Source: Hydractinia symbiolongicarpus (taxonomy: Eukaryota; Cnidaria; Hydrozoa; Anthoathecata; Hydractiniidae). From it: a DNA stretch of 60,000 bases. The position numbers and the translations under genes were made by a program. The number at the start of each line of letters is the position of its first letter. Positions within the stretch are counted from its first letter, which is position 1. Under the pieces are notes generated by a model, which had not been told where the DNA came from, searched no databases, and saw only the letters and a list, made by a program, of their open reading frames with translations. Positions 10,550 through 23,735 of this stretch are shown here, piece after piece. The DNA lies in the NCBI RefSeq assembly GCF_029227915.1, contig NC_079876.1, positions 30,169,828-30,229,827 on the forward strand. The letters are read 5' to 3'.

Positions 10550-12890
10550 ATACATATTTTTTCTGTCGATGGTCATACCAACGTAATATCGCATAATACT
10601 GCATAATACTGCATAATACCTTCATAATTCATAAAAAATACATAAATTTTCTGTCGATGGCCATACCAACGTAATATCGCATAATACTGCATAATACTGC
10701 ATAATACCTTCATAATTCAAAAAAAGTACTTAAATTTTCTGTCGATGGCCATAACAACGTAATATCGCATAATACTGCATAATACCTTCATAATTCATAA
10801 AAAACACATAAATTTTCTGTCGATGGCCATACCAACGTAATATCGCATAATACTGCATAATACTGCATAATACCTTTATAATTCAAAAAAAGTACATAAA
10901 TTTTCTGTCGATGGCCATAACAACGTAATATCGCATAATACTGCATAATGCCTTCATAATACTCTCTGTCGTTACATAAAAAATACAAAAATTTTCTGTC
11001 GATGGCCATACCAACGTAATATCGCATAATACTGCATAATGCCTTCATAATACTCTCTATCGTTCCATAAAAAATACATATTTTTTCTGTCAATAATCCA
11101 TAACCAACGTAATGTCGCATAATACTGCATAATACTGCATAATACCTTCATAATTCAAAAAAAGTACATAAATTTTCTGTCGATGGCCATAACAACGTAA
11201 TATCGCATAATACTGCATAATACCTTCATAATTCATAAAAAACACATAAATTTTCTGTCGATGGCCATACCAACGTAATATCGCATAATACTGCATAATA
11301 CTGCATAATACCTTCATAATTCATAAAAAATACATAAATTTTCTGTCGATGGCCATACCAACGTAATATCGCATAATACTGCATAATACCTTCATAATAC
11401 TCTCTGTCGTTACATAAAAAATACAAAAATTTTCTGTCGATGGCCATACCAACGTAATATGGCATAATACTGCATAATGCCTTCATAATACTCTCTATCG
11501 TTCCATAAAAAATACATATTTTTTCTGTCAATAATCCATAACCAACGTAATATCGCATAATACTGCATAATACTGCATAATACCTTTATAATTCAAAAAA
11601 AGTACTTAAATTTTCTGTCGATGGCCATAACAACGTAATATCGCATAATACTGCATAATACCTTCATAATTCATAAAAAACACATAAATTTTCTGTCGAT
11701 GGCCATACCAACGTAATATCGCATAATACTGCATAATACTGCATAATACCTTTATAATTCAAAAAAAGTACTTAAATTTTCTGTCGATGGCCATAACAAC
11801 GTAATATCGCATAATACTGCATAATACCTTCATAATTCATAAAAAACACATAAATTTTCTGTCGATGGCCATACCAACGTAATATCGCATAATACTGCAT
11901 AATACTGCATAATACCTTTATAATTCAAAAAAAGTACTTAAATTTTCTGTCGATGGCCATACCAACGTAATATCGCATAATACTGCATAATACTGCATAA
12001 TACCTTCATAATTCATAAAAAACACATAAATTTTCTGTCGATGGCCATACCAACGTAATATCGCATAATACTGCATAATACTGCATAATACCTTTATAAT
12101 TCAAAAAAAGTACTTAAATTTTCTGTCGATGGCCATAACAACGTAATATCGCATAATACTGCATAATACCTTCATAATTCATAAAAAACACATAAATTTT
12201 CTGTCGATGGCCATACCAACGTAATATCGCATAATACTGCATAATACCTTCATAATACTCTCTGTCGTTACATAAAAAATACAAAAATTTTCTGTCGATG
12301 GCCATACCAACGTAATATCGCATAATACTGCATAATACTGCATAATACCTTCATAATTCATAAAAAATACATAAATTTTCTGTCGATGGCCATACCAACG
12401 TAATATCGCATAATACTGCATAATACCTTCATAATACTCTCTGTCGTTCCATAAAAAATACATATTTTTTCTGTCGATGGCCATACCAACGTAATATCGC
12501 ATAATACTGCATAATACTGCATAATACCTTCATAATTCATAAAAAATACATAAATTTTCTGTCGATGGCCATACCAAAGTAATATCGCATAATACTGCAT
12601 AATACCTTCATAATACTCTCTATCGTTCCATAAAAAATACAAATTTTTTTTGTCGATGGCCATACCAACGTAATATCACAGAATACAGCATAATACCTTC
12701 ATAATACTCTCAATCGTTCCATAATAATATTATATTTTTCTGTCAATAATCCATAACCAACGTAATATCGCATAATATTGCATATTACCCTTATAATACT
12801 CTCTATCGCTACATAACAAATGCATTTTTTTGTAGATAGGCTATAACCAACGTAATATGCCACATTATTCCGCAGTAGAAACAAGTGTTC
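10550..12890 (-). repeat. Array A, left arm of giant element
   Basis: About 26 tandem units, consensus on the minus strand GGTATTATGC, AGTATTATGC (one or two copies), GATATTACGT, TGGTATGGCC, ATCGACAGAA, then an AT-rich part ending TATGAA. Units are 78 or 88 bp depending on the decamer number; about 10-13 bp longer where GTAACGACAGAGAG replaces part of the AT-rich segment. Diverged units lie at the inner edge (12720-12890). Open frames of 60-110 codons across the array are by-products of the repeat. Confidence 0.95.
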
Positions 12891-12899
12891 TCCCTGGAA

Positions 12900-15240
12900 A
12901 TGACGTATCAAAATTTCTAAAGTAGACCAATTAATGCAAAGTGATCACATATTGAAAAAAACAACAATTGAGGTTGAGTATACATCCATTTACCAATAGA
13001 AATGATATTATGGCAAAATACTCTTCTGCGAAATGATACATCAAAAGTCCTACATTAAAAGTCCTCAAGCACGCCAATCAAGAGAAGACTTTATACTTTA
13101 AACTAAACAAACACTGATGTTGAATACACGTCAATACACAAAGAGACACTATATTTTGGACAAGTACTTTGCCGCGATATAAAAAAATGAAAGTTCTAAA
13201 GCAGACTAATCAATGTGTAGACTTTACACTGTAATTGAACAAATATTGAGGTTGGATACACATCCATCCACCAATAGAAGTCATATTTGACTAAATACCC
13301 TCCAAGAAAATGACACATCAAAAGTCCCAAAGCAGACCAATCGAAGGAAAAACTATTCACTATAAACCAAACCAACACTGATGTTGGATAACAATCCATT
13401 CACAAATAGACACTATACTTTGGACGAATACGCTTTCGCGAAAAGATGAAGCACGCCAATCAAGAGAAGACTTTACGCCTTAAATTAAACATTCAGTGAG
13501 GTTGGGTGCACATCTATGCACCAATAGAAACAATATTCTGGACAAATACCCCCTCGCAAATGACACAGTAAAAGTCTTAAGCCGTTAGATTTGAGGAAAG
13601 ATGTATAGTATGCACTAAAAAGGCGGTTTTGTTCTATATACACATGCAATAGAGACGACAGTGACAGCTTGGATAAGACTATTTAAAAAATGACCTAATA
13701 GATCTATTCAAATAAAGCCTCCCTAAACCAGTAAGTAAATGGGATATTCCACAATACATGGCTAAAAAACAACCTGGATGAAAGTAAAGGTCGAAATCCT
13801 AGCAGAAAAATTAAAAGAAGTCTGTAAATGTGAGACACATCCATACGCCATTTAAGGTAACACTTTTAGAAGTTGAGGTATGTGCAAAATAAGATCTGAG
13901 ATATTTTAAAAGACCAATCAAAGAGAAAATTTTATACTTTACCCTGCACAAACACTTATGCTGGAAATACATCCATACACAAATAGAAACAATTTTATGG
14001 AGAAATACCCTCCCTGGAAATGACGCATCAACAGTCCTAAAGCAGACCAATCAATGCGAAAGCTTTACAATATAAACCAATCTGAGGGAACACGTTGCAC
14101 TATAGAGGTATTGAGGTAGGATACAAATACATCCACTAATAGAACAGATATTTTGACAAAATACCAAAACTGCATTCTGGACAAATATTCTCTCGCGAAA
14201 AAACATATTAAAAGTCTTAAGGCAGACCAATCTGACGACAGACGTTACAGTATACACTGAACAAGCAGTAGTGCTTTATACCCATTGATTCATCTATAGA
14301 AACAATCTCTTGGACAATTACTCTTCTCTGAATAGCATGTTAGATGTCCTAAAGCAGACCAATCAAAGAAAGTGGTTGCAACCTTAACGGTTATTTTTAT
14401 AGTATAAGACCACTGAGGTTGAATACATATCTATACACCAATAGAAAGATATGTTCCCATAATAGATGCTAAACAGCAGTTAGTATTCTGTACCCATCGA
14501 TACAACACCAAAAACAATATTATAGACAAATGCCATCTCGTGAAATGACATATTAAAAGTCTCAAAGCATGTCGATCTTAGGGAAGTCGTCAAACAATAC
14601 ATTGAACAGACAGCAGTGTGCTATACCCACTCATACTTCATTAGAAGCGATTCTATGTTCATTCGAACTGACATTATTAGATGTCCTAAAACATGACAAT
14701 CCGAGGGAAGACGATATACTATACATTAAACAAGTGGTATTATTCTATACTTATCCATACACCAAGAGATACGATGTTCTGGACAAATACCTTCCTGCGT
14801 AATGACACATCAAAGGTCCGAAACCAGACCAATACACTACACAATATAGAATCTTAGATCCTTTAAAAGGGCAAATAAATTCAAAGGAAAACCATCTTCT
14901 GGTCAGTAATAAAGCAGAAATGCTGGACCCATTCATAAGTCAATGAAAAGGAAATTTTGCGAGAATTTTTAGCTCCATTGAAATATTAGATGCCCTAGCA
15001 GAACAAGACAAATAAAATATATGTACGATACAGTAGACAAGCAGAGGTGGAATATACCCTTGCATAATCACTAGAAAGATACTTTTAAGAAATATCGCGC
15101 GCGAAGAAGATAACGTTCTAGCAGACCATTTGAAGTAAATCTTTACTTTTGCAAAAAGGCAAATCGGATACCCATTCATAGCTACATCACTAAAGAGATA
15201 TTCTGCGAAAGTAACCAAACGCGGAAAAAAGTATTAAATG
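12900..15240 (-). repeat. Array B, left inner arm
   Basis: Roughly 17 diverged units with a spacing near 130 bp. Recurrent words on the plus strand are CTAAAGCAGACCAATCAA, ACACATCCATACACCAATAG and GACAAATACCCTC followed by AAATGACACATCAAAAGTCC. Related sequence in the opposite orientation is at 53500-53930 (next to right array A) and at 36820-38930. Open frames here are short and not conserved between units. Confidence 0.8.
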
Positions 15241-16532
15241 CTCAAGCACAATAATTTAGTGCCCTAACATCATAACTTCCCTTGTGTTAGGTTATAAATT
15301 ATAAAACTTGGTATGGATGATATCTGTCACATGACAATTAAAAATCATGATTCAAATGCTGACTTTGTCAGAATTTCTTTGCGGACGTCAGCATTATTTC
15401 TCTTGCATTTGTGTAGCTTATGATAGATTTTTATTATTTTTTTTGTAAATATTGACAAAAATAATGTTAATTTTAATAATTATATAAACATTTTAGCTAT
15501 TTTGGCTTACTTTAAGACCCTTCGTTTGAGGCGCCAACGCAGCAAATCTTATTCACATTTGAAAAGGGCAGTTTATTACTTTTTTTCTATTTCATGATAG
15601 ATTGATGTTTACTTTTTCCATTTACAGTAACATAAATTTGTAAGGTTTAAACTTGACATATAGTTAGTTATAGTTACTTATAATAACTAAAAGAATATTT
15701 TTTACTTCAAAGAACTTTTTCCTACTTCAAAGAGAACTTTTTTACTTCAAAGGGGAAAATTTGTTATTGTTGCTTATTGAACATGTGTGATGATACTTCA
15801 GAGGGTTGATTGTAACAATAGTCAACGTAATTGGATCAATTATATGCAATTACGTCGTGTATAAAATGTAAAAACATATTTCACCCATATAATTGGAGTA
15901 ATTATATGATCGTAAAAAGGTTAAATATATATGCACACCACCTGGCGAAATTGTCAAAAAGAGAATAAGAGCCCTGGGGGGTTGGATATCATATCTGAGA
16001 GCGCTAGGCCAACCAGAATGCCTAAAATCCCGTATTCCCCGCTTTGCAAAATCTAGACGATTAAAATAGAAGCGTCCGGTCACGTGGTCGATATAAGCCA
16101 ATAAAAACGTCAGTCAAAGATTTTCACGATCCCGAACCTGCCCGAAATGCACTTTGTTGTATTATGCGGCCAGAAGGAAAAGAAAGGAACAGTCGAACAA
16201 GAAATAAATTATATAATATCAAAGAAGCATAAAAAAACAGTTCTTTTAAGAACTATTAAGAAGAATATAAAGTAAGTTTATAAACTATTTTTCTATCTGT
16301 AAGTCCCCTTCCATTTTTCGAGTTATAATAGCTAAGTAAGGAACTAAGAAATAAGGTTTATAATGCAAGTTTCACAAGTCGTAAATGTCAGATATAAAAA
16401 CTAGCTAGTACGTAGGATAAAAAGCCTCTAATATATAATATAAAGTAACACACTATTCCTAAGTTATTTGTACAATGTGCTGTATAAGGGTTTTTTGTAA
16501 ATATTATAAGCACAAGCACACAGAGGAATTTC
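15241..16532. other. Non-coding DNA inside the giant element
   Basis: AT-rich, with short repeats TTTACTTCAAAG at 15700-15755 and an ACGTAATTGGATCAATTATA / CATATAATTGGAGTAATTAT partial palindrome at 15820-15910. The 83-codon frame 16101-15850 has no recognised motif. Confidence 0.5.
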
Positions 16533-16800
16533 ATTGTTTACATTTTCAGCAGTATGCTCTTTTGACTTGGGTTATAAAATATGGGGGCTCTAGTCTATGT
16601 GAAGCAGTGTGATTATCAGTCCATTTTGTCACACAAAGGCATCAATTCAGACTTAATAAAAGTTTAAACCTCATTTTTTTATGGGAAGAAATCCACAGGA
16701 AAAACCTCTCTTCACCAAATCCTAGCATCTTTCTTCCTTCAACGCAAATGCCAGAGGCAAAAAGCTTACTGCTGAAAAGTAAACAAATGATGACAAAATC
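16533..16800 (+). repeat. Interspersed repeat R3, copy 2
   Basis: Diverged direct repeat of 9270-9590; this copy lies inside the giant element while copy 1 lies outside it. Confidence 0.65.
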
Positions 16801-19800
16801 CATCTATTTACTAATACATTTACTAACATGCAGTTTTATAGGCATGGGCTTTACCAAATAAGGACGGGTGAGAAAAAATACAAATAAAAATTATATACAA
16901 CTAAAAATCATTTTATTGGTTTTGGTAAAGTCACATAGCAGGACCATGAAATAGAAAGGTAAAAAAGGGTTTAAATGACTAAACTAAATAATGTATATAA
17001 CCTGGAGAGAAAAATAGTTCATACCCATGATGGACTAATTACCCATAATTTCAACTACTGCTCACAGAGATGTGCCATCCAAGGTCTTTGTAATTTGCAA
17101 TGACAATGGCAAAAAAAATACTGTCATGTCTTTTTTATGTTTTTTCAATGAATGAGTGAACGACAAAAATTACTACTTAATTATTATCTTTTTTGACGCA
17201 GGGATGTGAGGTGATTCAAAATCGTTTTTATTATCCACTATATATAATTATATTAAGTTAATTTAAAACCAAGAGCTGTCTAAAATATTAAAGTCGAAAT
17301 AGTTGTTTTCTAAATTCTTTTGTTTAATCACAATAGCACAATGACTCCTATTTTTTTCTCCTGTTTTTACTAGTGGCTTCAGGCAATTGCTTTTAATTAA
17401 TTCTGATCACTACTGACTTTTAAACTGAGTTCTTTTTTTTGTTTTTATTATTGAGACTTCAATACTAATGAATAATACTGATATTTATTCCTTGCAATTT
17501 TTAGACAAAATTGTACTGATTATGCATATATTTTGCATGCTTCCCAAACAAATATTTTTCAGGCTTCCCATGTCTTTTTTCAACTTCGTCCCAAAGATTT
17601 TTTACCTCTATGATGAATGTCTCAGTGGCCAAGAGATCCTAAAACAATTTTTCTCAACCCTTTTTCAATTGTAAGACGTGTTAATTTTTCTGTAAAAACT
17701 TATCTGTTAAAAAAAGGACAAACATACATTACTGTTGGATGACTCAACTTAATTAGTTGTTCTACGGCAAAGTTGATAGTAGCTTACGGTCCTTCGGCAA
17801 ATCATTGTAAATTAACATTCAACTAACAAAAAATAACATTGATTATGTTCTATACTCATTATATTTTCACAAAATGGGAAGGGGAAATTTTTTTTTTTCC
17901 TTTTTGTTTTTTATTATTTTTTTGTTTTCATTGGTCGGTCAGGCCCATAGAACAATTAAGTAAGTTGCAGTTGCCTTACCACAGAATTAACAGTATAATT
18001 GTAGTGTTGTCTATACTGTTTCTTGTTCTATTTAAAACAGGAAAGTAATTACGTGGTAAATCATATCATTTTACTAAGACCTAAAAAATCTTTCAAGGAA
18101 ATTTATTATGGAAGCCTTACACTGCCTTTTTTATATTTGTGCTTTGATTGTCTGTCTCCTCATATTCACATTTGTCAAGGTACTTTTACAAGTGCACATT
18201 TTAGAGATGTAGGTTGGGAATTATAAGTTTATACAAAACAGCGTGTTTTCAAAACATATACCATTGGTAATTTTATGGCTTGGTGAATTTACAAATAAGA
18301 AGTCCCTATAACTTTGTGTGACTGCATGAGCTGAAAGAACCCAAAGACATGTAACAAGAATTCAATTGATTTTCCAGAGTATAGCTAAGTTACCTCCTAA
18401 AGCAATGCACAAACAAACTTTTGGCGGAAAATCAATTACCTTTTTTTACGTTTGTCACCACAAACGTGGATAAATTATATCACTGCAGAAAACACTAAAA
18501 TATATTTAATAAAATGGCACTTTTCCTACCTTAAACTTTAATGTGCATTTACCAACTTTTTGCAGGCCTATCAATAATTCGCATAATTCTGAAATGAGAA
18601 ACTAGCTGAGCCATTAATTGCTCCCCCAATTCCAAAAAAATTTTCTGGCTGAACAATATCAATTCATCTTACATGGAAATCAATGTTCCCTTTTTTATTA
18701 TTTACAGAAAAAAAGAACCAAAATATATAAAAAAAGATAAAATAAAATAAATAAAAAAGACTGTGACCTTGAGGGAGCTATTTATTGCTCTGCTGTTATT
18801 TTCTTATTGATAGGCCTGTTTTTGTGTATTACTTTTATAGCTTTTATTTTATATAAATATAATATTTTTCTCTGATAAAAAGGGGGTAGCTAAAACATGT
18901 TTTTGTGTTTTGTTAAGGTGGCAATAACCCTTTTTTAGCTGTCCACATTTATTTATTTACTAAGTGTATTATTTATGCCTGTTTACATTTCCTAAAAATA
19001 TAGGCCTCAATACATAATAAAATGATTTTAACTTGAAACCAAAATTGATGAGTCACCAGAAATTTCTATGTAAAAAATCCTTGTTTTTCAACGAGAATTT
19101 GTATTTTTTGTGACCTGGGAGCTTTTTCCTGCATTTTTATTTTTCATGTTGGAGACAAGTGGGGGACTACTAAACTTTTGAACCCCAAACACGAGAACTT
19201 AGTGTTTCAGCTAGGGACTCTCTTAGTATTAACTTTCTTGTCTCCGATAGCCGAAAAAATGTTGCAAAAATGAAATAAGTTTATTTTTATAGCATAACAT
19301 GCTGTAAGAAAATATACAAAATGTAATTTTTATTTCAGAGGTTCTTAACCAGTTTTTCTGAACATAAAACGTAAGAAGTTAAATACAGTATACTGATTAA
19401 AGTTGTTTTCAAAAAAAATATGTTTGTTTCAAGCGAGTCATTTAGTAGTAAAATGTTGTTTCTTATTTTCTTTGTTTCGATGTGATGAAAACAAAGTTTA
19501 ATGCAACTTTACTTAGGTTAATAATACTAATTGAACTATTTGCCATTATTGAAACTAAAAACTCTAAAAAAACATTTTGACTTTTAAATTTTGTCTGAAT
19601 AAAATTTTTAAAGTAAAACAAAAATACTATCAAAAGTTAAAGCTTGTGCAGTGTAGCATAATGAAGATCGCCTAAATTCCTACATAATGCACTGTTTTTG
19701 TTATTAACGTTTCTTTTTAATAATTACTCATTCCTTTCTGTATAATTTGCAAGCACGCAGACTAAAGGGCCTGATACACTTGTATGATATCACTGAAATA

Positions 19801-22670
19801 TATAATTTCTTATAATATAGCTTTAATATGTAGTTTTAATATGTATAATGTCAACACCTGGTATGTGTGTCATAACCTCATAATTTGCAGCATAGCTATA
19901 ATATTTAAATAAAATCAAACCAATTTGATTTTAATAATATTGTTGGTAATATGGTTTTGAATGCCTTTTTGTTTGTGTGATGATATATCTATTATCTGCT
20001 AGCGTTGTTGTGGCAACGATGGTATGAAAGTATCACAATACAAGAAATTATAAGTATATTGTAGAAAAATTATAAATTTATTGTAAAATATATTTAATGA
20101 TATTATACAGGTGTATCCTGGCCTTAGATTAAATTAATTATTATAAGTTTTAATTTAAAGAGGAATTGTTAAGGTATTTTGGTGAAAGATAATAGTAATA
20201 TAGCTATAAAATCGTGACAAGTGTGTTATAACAGAAATATATAAATATATATAGTGTGAAAACAATTTTATGTAACTAATTATGTACAAAAGAAATTCTG
20301 ACTGCCACCTTAAGTTCAAAAGTTTCATCAGCTAAATCCATATCTGAGTAACTTAAGTGACCTTGCCCCCGCGGATTGTTAGTTTTCTAAGAACCCCTAA
20401 GAACAAGGCTGGCAATACTTATTTGAGCATCATATCCCACCTAGGTTGATAGAGTATAGATAAGTAATTTTTAACAACCTGTTTGTTAAAAGGAGTTTTT
20501 AATTGTTAGTAAAAGTCATTAATTTGAGCGTTTTATGTAACAGATATGATAACGAAAATTATTGTTTTTGTTTTACATCCACACAATTTAGGAGGAAACT
20601 AAAAACACTATTCAAAATATTTATTCTTTTGGAAAATTAAATTAGTAGGCTCAGAACAATCATTTCTTCTTGTTGTACTTTATCTTTCCGATATCGTCTG
20701 GTTTCGTCTCGCAATATTGTTTAAATTCAAGCTAAATTAACAAAAATTGTCTTAAGTAAGCAAATTAAAAAAAAAATAAATCTTCCAAGATCAGTTTAAT
20801 TTCGATACAGGAAAGACTCAATTCGTGTCAATTCCTTATATTGAGAGACATGATGATCCATAAGTCCAACTTGAAAAGCTAAAATGAACTAAATTGAAAA
20901 TAGTTTATTTATTAATTCTATTTCATCTGGGTTTTATAAAAGCAACCTGTACGAGGTAGAAGTGATTTTTTTTAATTTTTAATTTATTTTTTTACTTGCT
21001 TAGCCAGTTGTAATGGCTGTTAGAACTTGGATCTTCTTGCTGAAATGAATGGTTTATTTTACTAAAAAACCTTGGATTAATCAGGGATCAAAATAAGAAA
21101 TTTGAAAGGCAGGTGTGTAATCGACAGTATAAGGGAGCTTAACATGTTATCCATACAATTCAGTTCACTGGTGTGATTAATAACACATGGTGAGGAAAAA
21201 AAATTGTGCCCTGCGAACAGGATAAACAAACTAATAAACTAATACAAATAAAAGTTATATCCTGAAAGTAATAATTTGCGTGATTGAAAAAAAATATTAA
21301 CAGTAAATTTTGAAAAATGGTGGAGATTGATCGAGTATGGAACAAACTCGCACTCCAAAGAAAGTATTTGTTGGGTGTGCTTCACTTCATTTTATTCCCA
21401 GAAACTTGAAAATTATAACTTAGAAAGAATAACAATTACTGACTGATCACCAGGGTAAGAATGAGAAAAGATGGTCAGTCATAACTCAAGTTTTGGTTGG
21501 TCATGACCGATGACTGGTAGTTATTTCGATTCCTGTTCATTGGCATAAAATTTCTGTTTGTCATTTTGTTTTTTATTTAAATAAGAGCTGTTAAATTGAC
21601 TTATCTTCCTTGTTTTAAATATATAGTTTTCCCTGGTAAATTAAAAAATTATGAAAAGTTATTTTTATGTTGAACATTAAACTTTGGAAATGTTTAGTAG
21701 GTGTATAGCTGCCTTCTCTAAAAATATTAATGGTTCTTAAAGTTGTTTTTATTATCTTTAAAATTAACTTGACACTGTGCAACAGTAAACATCGGTAATG
21801 GAAACATGATCTCTTGGGATACTCCAAAAAAAATTAAAACAAAGCTATTTTATTAGTTGTAGAGCAATCTATATCCAAAAACTTTTTAGCTGAGAAGAGA
21901 AATTTTTTCATAACATGTAAAAACCTAATTCTAAAGTTCATTTACATTCAAAAGAGTTATTGTGGAGTATTAAACATATGGACCCTTGTCCCCAGGTTTT
22001 TTTGTCTTTTTGATATGAGAGAAAACAACGAAAAATACCTTGGTATGATTTAGTGATTTTTCGCCAATATATCGCCAGATTATGCGAACACGTTAATTTA
22101 TGCGACTAACAAAAGCGGAACTCTAATTTATGTTCCAGAAAATATGCAAGAAAAATTATCTTGGTAACTGTAATAAGCGTCTTTCAATTTTTAAAAAATA
22201 TGTTCCTTTTTTTAGCAGGTTACATAATACTTTAATATAGTTTAGCTAGCTAGTACCTAGCTAGGTAAACTCTATTAAAAAAAAACTCTGAAAACTTATG
22301 AAAATTGTAAGGTTTCAAATCAAATTTATGAAAAGATTTTTTATTTTTGTGGTGTTTTGAACCATGAAAAAAACAAAGAATTAAAGAGAAGGATATATAT
22401 GTAGACAGCTTCAGATATCATAAAAGCTTCCCTTAGACATTCTGTTACGTAAAACAGCAGAACCATTACAGGATATTTTATAGAATTATTTTTGCAAGAA
22501 CTAATTATACAAAACATTTTTAATTTCAATAAGTCCTAATAAATAAGCTTATGCCACATCGTGCAGAAAGTCTGTAAGATTGGTAGCTCGCCTTCTAAAA
22601 GTTTTGTTTACTTACTGTTTGCATTGTTCGTTGATAAGATGTCTTGTTATAATGACGAACATTACATAAC
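16801..22670. other. 5.9 kb AT-rich DNA, no gene seen
   Basis: Only short open frames (up to 70 codons) without motifs, many with poly-F/L bias from T-runs. The only distinctive pieces are a pair of oppositely placed AGCTGAGCCATTAATTGCTC / GAGGGAGCTATTTATTGCTC words at 18605 and 18772 and TAGCTAGCTAG-type runs near 22240. I see nothing else. Confidence 0.5.
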
Positions 22671-23167
22671 CTTTACAAAGCTACAGCCATATATAATATA
22701 TTTTATCGCTTTTTTTACATTCTTTTCGTCAAAAATTCAGTAAAAAATCTTTCTTACTTTTTATATAAAAACTTTGATTGCACGACATTTTTTTAAGTCA
22801 TTTTTTGTTTGAATTCTTTCTTTTCTAAAGACGGGATTCTATGAAAACTAACTTTTTTACATTTCTCCGATCGATTGGTTAAATACATACAAAAACAAAC
22901 AATTTAAATGTAAACTATAAGTTTATATTTAATATATATATACTCTCCAACTTTCTGCACAATGTGTCGTCATTATTTATAATCAGGTCCAGTCTTAATG
23001 AAATCGCGCATGTCTGTTTTTTTATGAGAAAAAAAATAAATATGCGAAGGCTAGTACAACAATTTTAAATAAGGAAACAAGTTAAGTAAGCTGTTTTTTA
23101 TTTCTTATGCTTTTTCGAGTACGTATAAAAGGAAAAAGAAAAAAGTGATTTTCACTGGAGTTCCCCT
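22671..23167 (+). mobile_element. Truncated copy of the TTAA-flanked MITE
   Basis: Matches 32640-34029 in pieces (CTTTACAAAGCTACAGCCA, GACGGGATTCT, CGAAGGCT...TACAACAATTTTAAATAA) and ends TTTTCACTGGAGTTCCCCT before TTAA. The left end is missing and the middle is shorter than in the other copy. Confidence 0.7.
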
Positions 23168-23508
23168 TTAACAAAATTGAGGAGCTTTGATAGTGGTGAT
23201 TCAAAATAAACAATATAAAAACTATAAAAAAATAACCAAATGTTAAAATTTTTTTCAGATGATTTGAGAAGAAAAATCAGGACATTTAAGGAAAATTTAG
23301 GTGACCTTTTGAAATCAGCATCTTTTTAAGTTGTGAGTGGGTTGATTTTACCTGCCTCTGCATAAATACGGTTAAGGTATATATTATTGAAATTCATAGA
23401 TTTCCCCTTTTCTTCTTTTTCTTGAAGAAATTCATTAATTTAAGTAAGTATTTGGTAAATTTTTGAAAAAGGGTCCCCATAAGTATATATATTTGTAAGA
23501 TTTATTTT
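23168..23508. other. AT-rich spacer, nothing seen
   Basis: No gene or clear repeat was recognised between the MITE copy and the SINE. Confidence 0.5.
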
Positions 23509-23735
23509 TGTGGCGCCATAGATTAGTGGTTATAGCTCTCGTACTCTGTGCGAGAGACCGGGGTTCGATTCCTCTTGACGGCGATTCAACATGGGCGAGT
23601 GAATGTTACCATAGCCCTGGGTTAACCCAAGCCATGTGAGAGAAATTGGGAAGATGGCACACTGTGTGGGTCTGCGTAGCTCAAAATGAGGCCAAATATA
23701 TTATTGCATTGAAACACCATGCCTAAAACAAATCA
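23509..23735 (+). mobile_element. tRNA-derived SINE, copy 1
   Basis: The head is tRNA-like, with A box TAGATTAGTGG and a perfect B box GGTTCGATTCC; the stretch GAGACCGGGGTTCGATTCC equals the T-arm region of eukaryotic tRNA-Asp as I recall it. The body follows (GGCGATTCAACATGGGCGAG..., ...AAGATGGCACACTGTGTGGG). A second, inverted and 3'-truncated copy is at 30783-30893. Terminal tail and target duplications are not clear. Confidence 0.8.

Noticed and set aside
10788-12911. Minus-strand open frames of 69-110 codons rich in MRYYVGMAIDRK and YYEGIMQYYA
   Set aside because: They are translations of array A units, overlap each other in different frames, and change frame whenever a unit differs by 10 bp.
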